DNA of 64,000 nucleotides from DATKPA01 sp051955985. GTDB lineage: Bacteria; Planctomycetota; Phycisphaerae; WQYP01. The notes beneath the pieces were generated by a model. That model searched no databases and was not told the origin of the DNA. It saw only the letters and a program-made list of their open reading frames with translations. The stretch spans positions 1 to 64,000 of the forward strand of contig JBQCGD010000057.1 of the NCBI GenBank assembly GCA_051955985.1, read 5' to 3'. A program made the translations under genes and the position numbers. Below, piece after piece: positions 15,139 through 23,000 of this stretch (position 1 is the stretch's first letter; each line of letters begins with the position of its first letter).

Positions 15139-16416
15139 TTAGAAGTCGAGTTCGGCGCGGAGGGTGAGGACGGTGGCGTCGGGGGATTGGCCGGCGGGGG
15201 AGAGGATGTATTGGAGGTCGGGTTTGAGGGAGAAGAAGGGGGTGAGTTGGAGTTTGTAGAAGAGTTCGAGGGCGAGTTCGTGGTGGTGGGGGGTGTGGGA
15301 TTGGAATTCGGAGAGGTGTGCGTCGGCGGCGAAGAGGCCGAGGGAGTCGTGGGGGCGGGAGGGGATGAAGCCGGTGGCGGCGATGCCGGCGGCGAGGTTT
15401 TGCTGGATGGGGATGGAGCGGGGGTCGGCGAGGCCTGCGGAGAGGAAAATGCCGAGGTCTTTGGCGGGGTGGTTGTCGGAGGCGGGGGAGGAGTAGAGGG
15501 ATTGGTCGAGGAAGGCGTAGGCGCCGGCGGCGCCGTGGATTTGTTCGGCGGGGTTGGTGAGGCGGTTGAATTCGCCGGTGTGGTACCAGCCGCCGATGGC
15601 GGCGTGGCCGGGGAGGTCTTGGCCGTGGGCGTGGAGTGTCCAGCGGTCGCCGGCTTCTGCGATCATGTAGGTGCCGCCGGAGATGAGTTCGACGGTTTGG
15701 GGGTGGCCGACGAAGTCGAGGAAGGTCTGGTGTCCGTTGGAGTAGAAGGCGGCGAAGGCGGCGTAGGGGTTGTGGCGGGAGTTGTCGGGCATGGTGGGGG
15801 AGAAGAAGAATTCGGCGCCGGGGGCGGGGTCGGGGTAGGTGACCATGGGGAAGTTGCAGTCGGCGTAGGCGGCGGCGGAGTTGAGGAATTCCTTGCCGTG
15901 TTCGATGACGGAGAAGTCTGCGTTGGCGTCGATTTTGCCGGCCTTGATGAGGAATTGTTTTTGGAAGAGGAGCTGCTGGTACCAGAGTTGGGCGATCTGG
16001 ACGAAGTGGGGGGAGTCGAGGTTGTCGAAGCCCTGGATGTCGCCGACGGTGGCGGCGGAGGCGTTAGGTCCGTCGTGGGATTGGAAGTCGAGGAAGAAGG
16101 AGGCATCGGGGAGGAATTTGGAGGCGTCGTAGGTGACGTTGAGGTCGAGGAGGTAGCGGGTGGGGGTGCGGTTGGTATCGAGGCCGCCGGAGAGGGTTTT
16201 GGAGACATCGAGCTGGAGGAGTCCGCCGACGGAGAAGCCGTTGTTGGCGAGTGAGTCGCGGAGTCCCCACCAGTTGCCGGTGGGGTAGTTGGCGGAGGAG
16301 GCGGGTTGGGCGGGGGGCGAGGTGGGGGAGGTGTCGTCCTGTATGGTGAGGGTGGGGATTTGCGCGAGGGCGGCGGCGGGGAGGAGAGCGAGGGAGAGGA
16401 GTGCGGGTTTGAGCAT
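15139..16416 (-). CDS. OprB-family carbohydrate-selective porin
   Basis: A 425-residue outer-membrane beta-barrel. It has a signal peptide (MLKPALLSLALLPAAALAQ), then a short Thr/Ser/Pro linker and the OprB barrel. Typical segments are 'NWWGLRDSLANNGF', 'FFLDFQSHDG', 'LIKAGKIDANADF', 'NPYAAFAAFY' and a terminal strand ending in Phe ('TLRAELDF'), as outer-membrane proteins require. The family lets mono- and oligosaccharides cross the outer membrane, which fits a sugar-degrading organism. There is no S-layer-homology domain. It stands alone, converging with the PEP-CTERM gene across a repeat-filled spacer. Confidence 0.88.
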   Translation of the reverse strand: MLKPALLSLALLPAAALAQIPTLTIQDDTSPTSPPAQPASSANYPTGNWWGLRDSLANNGFSVGGLLQLDVSKTLSGGLDTNRTPTRYLLDLNVTYDASKFLPDASFFLDFQSHDGPNASAATVGDIQGFDNLDSPHFVQIAQLWYQQLLFQKQFLIKAGKIDANADFSVIEHGKEFLNSAAAYADCNFPMVTYPDPAPGAEFFFSPTMPDNSRHNPYAAFAAFYSNGHQTFLDFVGHPQTVELISGGTYMIAEAGDRWTLHAHGQDLPGHAAIGGWYHTGEFNRLTNPAEQIHGAAGAYAFLDQSLYSSPASDNHPAKDLGIFLSAGLADPRSIPIQQNLAAGIAATGFIPSRPHDSLGLFAADAHLSEFQSHTPHHHELALELFYKLQLTPFFSLKPDLQYILSPAGQSPDATVLTLRAELDF

Positions 16417-16521
16417 GGGGATGCGGTGCCTCGCGCGGGAGATTGGGGATACGTTATCGGTGATCGGTTATTCGTTAATGCGGCTTCAGGGGGGAGGTGG
16501 CCCGGAATAGGGTAGGGGGGG

Positions 16522-16551
16522 GATGACGAAATTCGAATGACGAGTGACGAA
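16522..16551. repeat. AATGACGAA-family short repeat
   Basis: GATGACGAAATTCG, AATGACGAG, TGACGAA. The same phrase recurs almost exactly at 22872-22903. It lies in the divergent spacer between the OprB gene and metG. Confidence 0.75.
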
Positions 16552-16633
16552 CTGGGGGGAGGGCCTTGAGCGTGGCAGCCGGGGGTTCGCGCGACTATGA
16601 TCGCGGGGCTGGAATTTGGTTGATGGAGAGTGC

Positions 16634-18787
16634 ATGGCTCGGAAGCGGAATATTCTGGTGACGTCGGCATTGCCGTATGCGAACGGGTCGATTCATATTG
16701 GGCACCTGGTGGAGTACATCCAGACGGATGTGTGGGTGCGGTTTCAGCGGCTGGTGGGGAACACGGTGACGTATGTGTGCGGGGATGATGCGCATGGGAC
16801 GCCGATCATGTTGAAGGCGCAGGAGGCGGGGGTGAAGCCGGAGGAGTGGATTGGGAAGTTTCACGTGGAGCACCAGGAGGATTTTGCGCGGTTTGGGGTG
16901 GGGTTTGATCATTATGGATCGACGAATGATCCGTTGAATCGGGAGTTGTCGTATCGGATTTATGAGCGGGTGAAGGGGGCGGGGTTGCTGGAGACGCGGG
17001 AGATTGAGCAGTTGTTTGATCCGGTGGCGAATATCTTTTTGCCTGACCGGTTTGTGAAGGGGACTTGTCCGCACTGTAAGAGTCCGGAGCAGTATGGAGA
17101 TTCGTGCGAGGTTTGCGGGAAGACGTTTGATCCGTCGGAGCTGATTGATCCGGTGAGCACGGTGTCGGGGGCGAGGCCGGTGTTGAAGAAGTCGGAGCAT
17201 TTGTTTTTGAACCTGGAGAAGTCGCGGGGGTTTTTGCTGGAGTTGTATGAGCGGGGGTTTGTGGATGATTCGGTGAAGAACAAGCTGCTGGACTGGTTTA
17301 AGGAGCCGCTGCGGTCGTGGGACATTACGCGGGATGCGCCGTTTTTCGGGTTTGAGATACCGGATCGGGCGGGGAAGTTTTTTTATAACTGGTTTGATGC
17401 GCCGGTGGGGTATATCGCGTCGCTGGGGGCTTATTTGAAGGAGGATGCGGCGGGGACGGAGGAGTTTTGGAATGGGGATGTGGAGCGGTTTCATTTTATT
17501 GGGAAGGACATTCAGTATTTTCATGCGTTGTTCTGGCCGGTGATGCTGCATGCGGCGGGGTTTGCGGTGCCGACGAAGCTGGCGGTGCATGGGCATTTGA
17601 CGGTGAATGGGAAGAAGATGTCGAAGCGGGACGGGACGTTTATTAAAGCGTCGACGTTTGCGAAGCATCTGGATCCGCAGTATTTGCGGTATTACTACGC
17701 GACGAAATTGGGGCCGGCGCCGGAGGATCTGGATCTTTCGTTTGAGGATTTTTCAGCGCGGATCAATGGGGAGCTGGTGAACAAGCTGGCGAACCTGGTG
17801 AGCCGGTGTGCGCCGATGCTGTCGCGGCTGTTGGAGGGGCAGGTGGGGGTGTCGGCGGTGGATGGGATACCGCTTTTGCGCGAGGTGCGTGGGGCGGCGG
17901 AGGAGATTGCGGGGGCGTATGACTCGCGGAATTTTGCAGCGGCGACGCGGATTATTTGTGCGCTGGCGGACAAGGCGAACAAGTATGTGGAAGATCAGGC
18001 GCCGTGGAAGCTGGTGAAGACGGATGCGGAGGGGGCGCGTGGGGTGTTGACGGCGGCGTTGGAGGCGGGGCGGATTTTGACGATTTATTTGAAGCCGATA
18101 TTGCCGGAGTTTGCGGCGAAGGTGGAGAAGTGCCTGGGTTTGCCGGAGCAGACCTGGGAGAATATTCAGGATGCGATGGAGCCGCACCGGATCAATGCGT
18201 TTGAGCATTTGGTGCAGCGGTTGGATTTGAAAGCTGTGGAGGCGATGGTGGAAGAGTCGAGAGAGCAGAAGCAAGAATCAAGAAGCAAGAATCAAGAAGC
18301 GGCGAATGGGGGGCAGGTGAGTGGTGGGGCGGTGCCGGCGATGCCGGTGGCGGATCAGCCGGCGGGGGTTGGGCCGGCGACGGCGGCGGGCGGGCCGGGG
18401 ACTTCGGCGACGAAAGCTGGTGCGCCTGGGCATGCGGATGATGAGCCATTGGCGGGGATTATTAATTTTGATCAGTTCATGGCGGTGGATTTGCGCGTGG
18501 CGCGCGTGGTGACGGCGGAGGCGATTGAGAAGTCGGATAAGTTGATGAAGTTGACGCTGGATGTGGGGCATCTGGGGCAGCGGACGATTCTGGCGGGGAT
18601 TAAGAAGGCGTATACGCCGGAGCGGTTGGTGGGGCGGCTGGTGATTTTCTGTGCGAATTTGGCGCCGCGGACGATGGGGAAGTTTGGGACGAGCGAGGGG
18701 ATGATTTGTGCGGCGGGGCCGGGGGGGACGGAGGTGTTTGTGCTTTCGCCGGATAGTGGGGCGAAGGCGGGGCAGCGCGTGCACTAA
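16634..18787 (+). CDS. metG: Methionyl-tRNA synthetase
   Basis: MetRS (717 aa) charges tRNA-Met. The start at 16634 (GGAGAG 3 bases upstream) gives MARKRNILVTSALPYANG with 'HIGH' at 21-24. The zinc knuckle has Cys145, 148, 158 and 161, and the 'KMSKR' loop is at 328-332. The anticodon-binding domain follows, then a linker (~540-608), and a C-terminal EMAP/Trbp-like tRNA-binding domain (~610-717, 'VDLRVARVV', 'GTSEGMICAA') that usually dimerises the enzyme. The linker contains Gln/Ser/Lys-rich residues encoded by a 14-base tandem repeat (18261-18300). The stop is followed at once by a GGTTAAGTG inverted pair. Confidence 0.96.
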   Translation: MARKRNILVTSALPYANGSIHIGHLVEYIQTDVWVRFQRLVGNTVTYVCGDDAHGTPIMLKAQEAGVKPEEWIGKFHVEHQEDFARFGVGFDHYGSTNDPLNRELSYRIYERVKGAGLLETREIEQLFDPVANIFLPDRFVKGTCPHCKSPEQYGDSCEVCGKTFDPSELIDPVSTVSGARPVLKKSEHLFLNLEKSRGFLLELYERGFVDDSVKNKLLDWFKEPLRSWDITRDAPFFGFEIPDRAGKFFYNWFDAPVGYIASLGAYLKEDAAGTEEFWNGDVERFHFIGKDIQYFHALFWPVMLHAAGFAVPTKLAVHGHLTVNGKKMSKRDGTFIKASTFAKHLDPQYLRYYYATKLGPAPEDLDLSFEDFSARINGELVNKLANLVSRCAPMLSRLLEGQVGVSAVDGIPLLREVRGAAEEIAGAYDSRNFAAATRIICALADKANKYVEDQAPWKLVKTDAEGARGVLTAALEAGRILTIYLKPILPEFAAKVEKCLGLPEQTWENIQDAMEPHRINAFEHLVQRLDLKAVEAMVEESREQKQESRSKNQEAANGGQVSGGAVPAMPVADQPAGVGPATAAGGPGTSATKAGAPGHADDEPLAGIINFDQFMAVDLRVARVVTAEAIEKSDKLMKLTLDVGHLGQRTILAGIKKAYTPERLVGRLVIFCANLAPRTMGKFGTSEGMICAAGPGGTEVFVLSPDSGAKAGQRVH
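18261..18300 (+). repeat. AGAAGCAAGAATCA tandem repeat inside metG
   Basis: Two and a half copies of a 14-base A-rich unit encode 'EQKQESRSKNQEA' in the linker before the tRNA-binding domain. The A-rich coding stretch is unlike the rest of the gene, which points to insertion of repeat DNA at a tolerant site. Confidence 0.75.
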
Positions 18788-18792
18788 AGGAG

Positions 18793-18898
18793 GGTTGAGT
18801 GGTTAAGTGGTTAAGTAGTTAAGTGGTTAAGTAGGTTGTGCATGTAGGCTCTGGCTCGCGTGACCTACTTAACCATTTAACTACTTAACTACTTAACT
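18793..18898. repeat. Inverted pair of GGTTAAGTG arrays (long hairpin)
   Basis: The left array (18793-18836, five 9-base units) and right array (18863-18898, complementary units) are separated by 26 bases. The inner ~27 bases of the arms pair with about one mismatch. The structure begins 6 bases after the metG stop and ends 15 bases before the next start. It could terminate metG transcription or protect its mRNA end. Confidence 0.85.
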
Positions 18899-18913
18899 TC
18901 TCGGCCAATTCGT

Positions 18914-19978
18914 ATGGCGATTCGGCTGGCGATCGTGGGTGTTGATCCGGTTCAGCGGGAGTGGCTGGAGGGGGTGGGGGCGTTGATGGCGGAGGGGCGG
19001 GTGGAGTTGGTGGGGGTGGGGCATCGGTCGGCGGCGTTGGCGAAGGACACGGGGGATTCTTTTCGGGGGGCGGGTGTGCCGGCGTTTGATGATTTGCGGT
19101 TGCTGCTGAAGGAATGTGCGCCGCGAGTGATTTTGCTGGATCGGCCGTCGAATGTGACGGTGGAGTTCCTGGTGTCGTGCGCGGACCAGGGGATCGGGGT
19201 GTTGAGTTTGGGGCCGCCGGTGGGGAACGTGGCGGAGGCGCAGGCGTTGGCGGAGGCATTGGAGCCGCGGACGGCGTTGCTGTATATCTGGCCGCGGTTT
19301 GCGGATTCGGGGGCGTACCGGAAGTGCACGGGGGCGGATGAATTTGTGAGGCCGATCAAGTTTGCGGCGGCGGAGTGGCTGGGGATGAATTATGTTTTGG
19401 CGAAGACGGGAGCGGATGTGCGCGGGGCGGGGCAAGCGCCCGGGGGGGAGGAGATTGGGATGGCGGTGCGGTCGTTGAGCGTCTTGGCGTGGGATGTGCT
19501 GGGGACGCTGATCGAGTTGATCGGGATGCCGTCGTCGGTGTATGCGGCGGTGCGAGGGACGACGGGGACGGGGAATTCGTTTGAGGACTTGTCGGGATCG
19601 GCGGCGTTGACGCTGCGGTTTGAGGAGGAGACGTCGGCGAGCGTGGCGATTTCGGATCGCGTGCCGCCGAAGTGGAAGCGGGAGCTGCTGTTGATGGGGC
19701 AGACGGGGACGGTGACGCTGGGGGAGGAGGGATACGATTTTCGGGATGCGGAGGGGCGGGTGATTGATGCGAGCGGAGTGGGCGAGGAGGCGGAGGCGCG
19801 CGGGGGGGCGCTGGGGACGCTGCGGGAGTTTCTGGATCATTTTGAGCAGCAGCCATCGCCGCACCGGGGATGGGAGCATCGGCTGGAGGAGATAGCGGCG
19901 ACGATGGAGGCGATGATTGTGAGTCATCGGACGGGGCAGGCGGAGTCGCCGGAGAGGTTTCGGGGGCTGCGACGGTAG
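18914..19978 (+). CDS. Gfo/Idh/MocA-like oxidoreductase (divergent)
   Basis: A 354-residue protein with a Rossmann-like start (MAIRLAIVGVDPVQREWLEG) and Gfo/Idh/MocA order: 'VPAFDDLRLLLKECAPRVILL' (about 59-80) in the cofactor half, then a C-terminal beta-sheet domain (~130-330) with 'MGQTGTVTLGEEGYDFRD'. The usual GxGxxG is replaced by 'VGVDPVQ', and the typical 'EKP' is absent (here 'GPPVGNVAEA'). NAD(P) binding may therefore be weak or lost. The family acts on sugars and inositols, but no substrate can be inferred. No operon partner. Confidence 0.65.
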   Translation: MAIRLAIVGVDPVQREWLEGVGALMAEGRVELVGVGHRSAALAKDTGDSFRGAGVPAFDDLRLLLKECAPRVILLDRPSNVTVEFLVSCADQGIGVLSLGPPVGNVAEAQALAEALEPRTALLYIWPRFADSGAYRKCTGADEFVRPIKFAAAEWLGMNYVLAKTGADVRGAGQAPGGEEIGMAVRSLSVLAWDVLGTLIELIGMPSSVYAAVRGTTGTGNSFEDLSGSAALTLRFEEETSASVAISDRVPPKWKRELLLMGQTGTVTLGEEGYDFRDAEGRVIDASGVGEEAEARGGALGTLREFLDHFEQQPSPHRGWEHRLEEIAATMEAMIVSHRTGQAESPERFRGLRR

Positions 19979-20034
19979 TGGCGGATGGCGAATGACCGAA
20001 TGACGAAACGGTCCCCCCCCCGACGACGACGGTA

Positions 20035-20073
20035 AACACGAAGAGCACGAAGGCACGAAGGACCACGAAGAGA
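20035..20073. repeat. CACGAAGG-type tandem repeat
   Basis: ACACGAAGAGCACGAAGGCACGAAGGACCACGAAGAG in ~9-base steps. The same phrase occurs at 29546-29583; variants with CACGGAG lie at 21766-21796 and 29598-29629, and a shorter one at 31675-31693. An AATGACGAA copy precedes it at 19985-20010. Confidence 0.85.
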
Positions 20074-20165
20074 ACCGGGTAGTCTGTGTGTGTGGCGCGC
20101 TTGGGATGTTGTGTTTTGCTGAGCAGTTCAAAGATACGGGAGAAGGCTGGCGGTATGATGGGGGG

Positions 20166-20786
20166 ATGGAATTTGCGGGGAATTTTGAGACGCATTTGAC
20201 GGTGGAGGCGACGGACGCGGAGGGCGTGGCGCGGTTGGAGGGTGTTGCGCGCGGGTTGGGTTTAAAGTGTACGCATATTGTGTTGGCGCGCGGGGCGTGT
20301 GCTTCGCAGCCGATGGTGACGCGGCATGGGAAGGGGACGCTTGCGAGTGAGTTGCGGGTGGCGGCGGGATTGGCGGAGGGATTGGGAGCGGCGGGGTTTC
20401 GGGTGATGCGGGTGAAGGTGGAGGTGGATGTGGCGAATGAGGGGGTGCCGGTGACGAAGGAAGAAGCGCGCGGGCATGTGGGGCGGTATTTTGAGCATCA
20501 TGTGAAGTTGTTGCTGGAGGCGGGGGCGGATTTAGGGCGGTTGACGGAGATTGCGCGCGGGTGTGGGGGGCATGTTTCGCGGAATGCGTTGCGGGCGCGG
20601 GTGGATGGGGGGGAGGAGCGGTTTGTGACGCAGCGGTGTTATGGGGTGACGCGCGCGGAGGCGCATCGGCGGTTGGAGGCGTTGCTTGCGGTGATGGCGG
20701 GTTATCGGGTGATGGAGGTGGAGGAGGAGTTTGTGGTTTATGATTCGGATGTGGGGTTGGATGCGGGGTGGATGGAGGAGGCGTGA
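20166..20786 (+). CDS. Partner protein of the AbiEii-type nucleotidyltransferase (unknown function)
   Basis: A 206-residue soluble protein starting MEFAGNFETHLTVEATD. Conserved-looking segments are 'CTHIVLARG', 'SQPMVTRHGKGTL', 'FRVMRVKVEV', 'YFEHHVKL', 'GHVSRNALRAR', 'ERFVTQRCYG' and 'EEEFVVYDSDVGLDAGWM'. I recall proteins with this series of motifs encoded next to AbiEii-like nucleotidyltransferases, but no biochemical role. Its TGA overlaps the next ATG (TGATG), so the two are translated together. It is not an AbiEi-type winged-helix antitoxin by sequence. A role as a regulator or antitoxin-like partner is inference from coupling only. Confidence 0.6.
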   Translation: MEFAGNFETHLTVEATDAEGVARLEGVARGLGLKCTHIVLARGACASQPMVTRHGKGTLASELRVAAGLAEGLGAAGFRVMRVKVEVDVANEGVPVTKEEARGHVGRYFEHHVKLLLEAGADLGRLTEIARGCGGHVSRNALRARVDGGEERFVTQRCYGVTRAEAHRRLEALLAVMAGYRVMEVEEEFVVYDSDVGLDAGWMEEA

Positions 20787-21802
20787 TGGGGTTTTGGTCT
20801 AAATTGTTTTGGAGGGGAGAGCGGTTTCCGGCGATGATGGGGCGTCGACGGGCGTGGCCGGAGACTTATCGGAAGGATGTGGAGGTGGGTGGGGATGAGC
20901 GGGCGAAGATATTTGATCCGGCGTTGCGGCAGTTTGGGCATGGGTTTCGGCGTGGGGAGCCGGTGTTTGGGGATACTGCGGAGTTGGAGGCTTGGCGTGG
21001 GGCGCGGCGGCGGGTGATTGGGTGTTTGCTGGGGGTGATTGCGGGGTCGGGGGATCGGGAGCATTTGGTTTTGCGGGGGAGCACGTTGCTGAAGGCGATG
21101 ATTGGGGAGGCGGCGCGGGAGCCGGGGGATGTGGATTGGGTGGTGACGCCGAACACGATTTTGATGACGAGTGCGTGGGGGAAGGAGTTGTTTGCGGCGT
21201 TGCGGAAGATGGTGGGGGCGCGGAAGGTGGAAGGGGTGGAGATTGATGCGGAAGGTGCGGCGACGGATGAGATCTGGACGTATGACCGGTGTCCGGGGCG
21301 GCGAATTGTTTTTCCATGGCGCGCGGCGGGGTTGCCGGGGGGGACGGTGCAGATGGATTTTGTGTTTGGGGAGCAGTTGTGGGCGTTGCCGGAGGAGCGG
21401 GCGATTGAGATGGGTGGGGAGCGTGTGGTGTTGCGCGCGGCGTCGGCGGAGTTGTCTTTGGCGTGGAAGCTGATGTGGCTGGAGACGGACATTGCGCCGC
21501 AAGGGAAGGATTTGTATGACGCGGTGGTGCTGGCGGAGCGGACGGGGTTGCGGAAGGAGTTGTTGTTGAAGGCGATGTCGGTGGCGGTTGGGCGGGAGGT
21601 GAAGGAGTTGCCGCGGGATTTTCCGATGAAATGGAACGTGGATTGGGGAGAATTTGAGAAGGAGATGGGGGGGCGGGTGGCGGGGAATGCGCGGGCGTAT
21701 CAGGAGCGGTTGACGCAGGCGCTGGCGGGGACGTTTGGGGAACGAGAAGGGGCGAGGACGTTCAAAACCACGGAGGACGCGGAGGGCACGGAGAGGATTT
21801 GA
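20786..21802 (+). CDS. Nucleotidyltransferase of the AbiEii/AbiGii toxin type
   Basis: A 338-residue nucleotidyltransferase-fold protein. It shows 'LRGSTLLKAM' (96-105) followed by 'PGDVDWVV' (113-120), giving the G-S...D-x-D active-site pattern of the AbiEii/MenT superfamily. 'VQMDFVFGEQLW' and 'AELSLAWKLMWLE...KDLYDAVVLAE' match the later family motifs. AbiEii proteins are toxins of abortive-infection or toxin-antitoxin systems that modify RNA. The start at 20786 has a GGAGGAGG site inside the upstream gene. The last ~12 residues ('KTTEDAEGTERI') are encoded by an intergenic-type repeat (21766-21796). Native base use suggests long residence. Confidence 0.7.
   Translation: MGFWSKLFWRGERFPAMMGRRRAWPETYRKDVEVGGDERAKIFDPALRQFGHGFRRGEPVFGDTAELEAWRGARRRVIGCLLGVIAGSGDREHLVLRGSTLLKAMIGEAAREPGDVDWVVTPNTILMTSAWGKELFAALRKMVGARKVEGVEIDAEGAATDEIWTYDRCPGRRIVFPWRAAGLPGGTVQMDFVFGEQLWALPEERAIEMGGERVVLRAASAELSLAWKLMWLETDIAPQGKDLYDAVVLAERTGLRKELLLKAMSVAVGREVKELPRDFPMKWNVDWGEFEKEMGGRVAGNARAYQERLTQALAGTFGEREGARTFKTTEDAEGTERI
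21766..21796. repeat. CACGGAG-type repeat forming the end of a gene
   Basis: AACCACGGAGGACGCGGAGGGCACGGAGAGG, the CACGGAG variant also found at 29598-29629. Here it is translated as the C-terminal tail of the nucleotidyltransferase. Confidence 0.8.
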
Positions 21803-21828
21803 AGTTTGAAACGTCGGGGTGCGGGTAG

Positions 21829-21901
21829 GTGCAATGTGTTTTTGCGGGTCCAAGTAGCATGCTTATGGCCCCGCCCCCCCCGAGTTGGGCCATAAGCATG
21901 G
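21829..21901. repeat. GCATGCTT hairpin repeat, copy 2
   Basis: Leader GTGCAATGTGTTTTTGC matches copy 1 (14974-15041). The stem is GCATGCTTATGGCC (21857-21870) with GGCCATAAGCATG (21888-21900). The inner stem TATGGCC/GGCCATA replaces CTAAC/GTTAG of copy 1 on both sides. Confidence 0.85.
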
Positions 21902-22028
21902 CGCCGGAGGGGGAATTTTTTTCTAATTGGATGAATTGGGCTAACTTGGGGGTGGCGGGGGTGGTCGATAAGGGATACTACGGAATGAGAGGCTGGGATT
22001 TTGTTTTTGCGGTGATGCTGGAGGAAAG

Positions 22029-22871
22029 ATGAAGCGGGTTTTTGCGGTTGTGTTGATGGGTGCGGTGCTGGGGGGCGGTGCGGTGTGTGGGCAGACGACG
22101 GATACGGCGGGGGATTCGGGGATGGATACGGGGATCGCGACGACGGAGGGGGGGAAGCTGGTGATTACGGGGCATATGGCGCCGGCGGCGGATGTGAAGG
22201 TGCCGGCGGGGCAGCATGCGCTGCTGGCGGAGGTGGATGTGAAGGAGGGGCAGGCGGTGAAGAAGGGGCAGCAACTGGCGAAGCTGGATGATGCGATTCA
22301 GCAGGCGACGGTGGACCTGGCGAAGCATGCGGCGGAGACGACGGTGCTGGTGCGGTACGCGCAGAACCAGTTGGATTCGGCGCGGAACCAGTGGGAGAAG
22401 GTGAAGAACAACCAGGGGTTCAGCCCGGAGGAGAAGCGGCAGAAGGAGCTGGATGTGAAGCAGGCGGAGCTGGGGCTGGAGAAGGAGAAGGAGGAGCAGG
22501 TGGAGAACCAGATCAAGTTGAAGCAGGAGGAGAACCGGCTGGATCACATGACGATCCGGAGTCCGATTGATGGGTACGTGCTGCGGGTGAACAAGCAGGC
22601 GGGGGAGGAGACGGACGATGAGCCGTTGATCGAGGTGGTGGACACGAGCAAGCTGTACGCGATTTTCGACATGCCGCGGCAGGAGTTTGGGAAGGTGCAC
22701 GTGGGGGATTCGGAGACGGTGAAGGCGGAGGGGAAGACGCTGCCGGCGAAGGTGATTTCGGTGGATCCGGTGATCGACCTGGCGAGCGGGTTGTTTCGGG
22801 TGAAGATGGAGGTGGATAATGCGGGGTCGCGGATACCGGCGGGGGTGGATGTGACGTGGGTGGCGCGGTAG
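22029..22871 (+). CDS. HlyD/RND-type periplasmic adaptor protein
   Basis: A 280-residue exported adaptor. It has a signal peptide (MKRVFAVVLMGAVLGGGAVCG), then a lipoyl/barrel-sandwich half 'VPAGQHALLAEVDVKEGQAVKKGQQLAKLDD' (split motif, about 61-89). A long charged helical hairpin (~90-180) follows, then the second half 'IRSPIDGYVLRVNKQAGE' and a beta-barrel domain. This matches membrane-fusion proteins of RND and ABC exporters. No pump or outer-membrane channel gene is adjacent, so it is an orphan adaptor. It converges with a lipoprotein gene across a hairpin-forming repeat. Confidence 0.82.
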   Translation: MKRVFAVVLMGAVLGGGAVCGQTTDTAGDSGMDTGIATTEGGKLVITGHMAPAADVKVPAGQHALLAEVDVKEGQAVKKGQQLAKLDDAIQQATVDLAKHAAETTVLVRYAQNQLDSARNQWEKVKNNQGFSPEEKRQKELDVKQAELGLEKEKEEQVENQIKLKQEENRLDHMTIRSPIDGYVLRVNKQAGEETDDEPLIEVVDTSKLYAIFDMPRQEFGKVHVGDSETVKAEGKTLPAKVISVDPVIDLASGLFRVKMEVDNAGSRIPAGVDVTWVAR

Positions 22872-22903
22872 GAATGACGAAATTCGAATGACGAGGGACG
22901 AAA
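22872..22903. repeat. AATGACGAA-family short repeat
   Basis: GAATGACGAAATTCG, AATGACGAG, GGACGAAACGG, nearly identical to the copy at 16522-16551. It begins right after the stop of the adaptor gene. Confidence 0.8.
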
Positions 22904-22905
22904 CG

Positions 22906-22984
22906 GGTCTGGGGACTGGGGTCTGGGGTATGTGTCGAGCCGCGCGGGGACGTGCAATCGCACAGACCCCAGACCCCAGACCCC
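22906..22984. repeat. Inverted pair of GTCTGGGG arrays (hairpin between convergent genes)
   Basis: GGTCTGGGGACTGGGGTCTGGGG (left, 22906-22928) pairs with AGACCCCAGACCCCAGACCCC (right, 22964-22984) across a 35-base loop. It lies between two convergent genes, where a bidirectional terminator would be expected. No T-run is present. Confidence 0.85.
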
Positions 22985-23000
22985 ACACCCCCGCGTGATT

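Noticed and set aside
18793..18898. CRISPR array
   Set aside because: Units are only 9 bases, contiguous, without spacers, and there are no cas genes.
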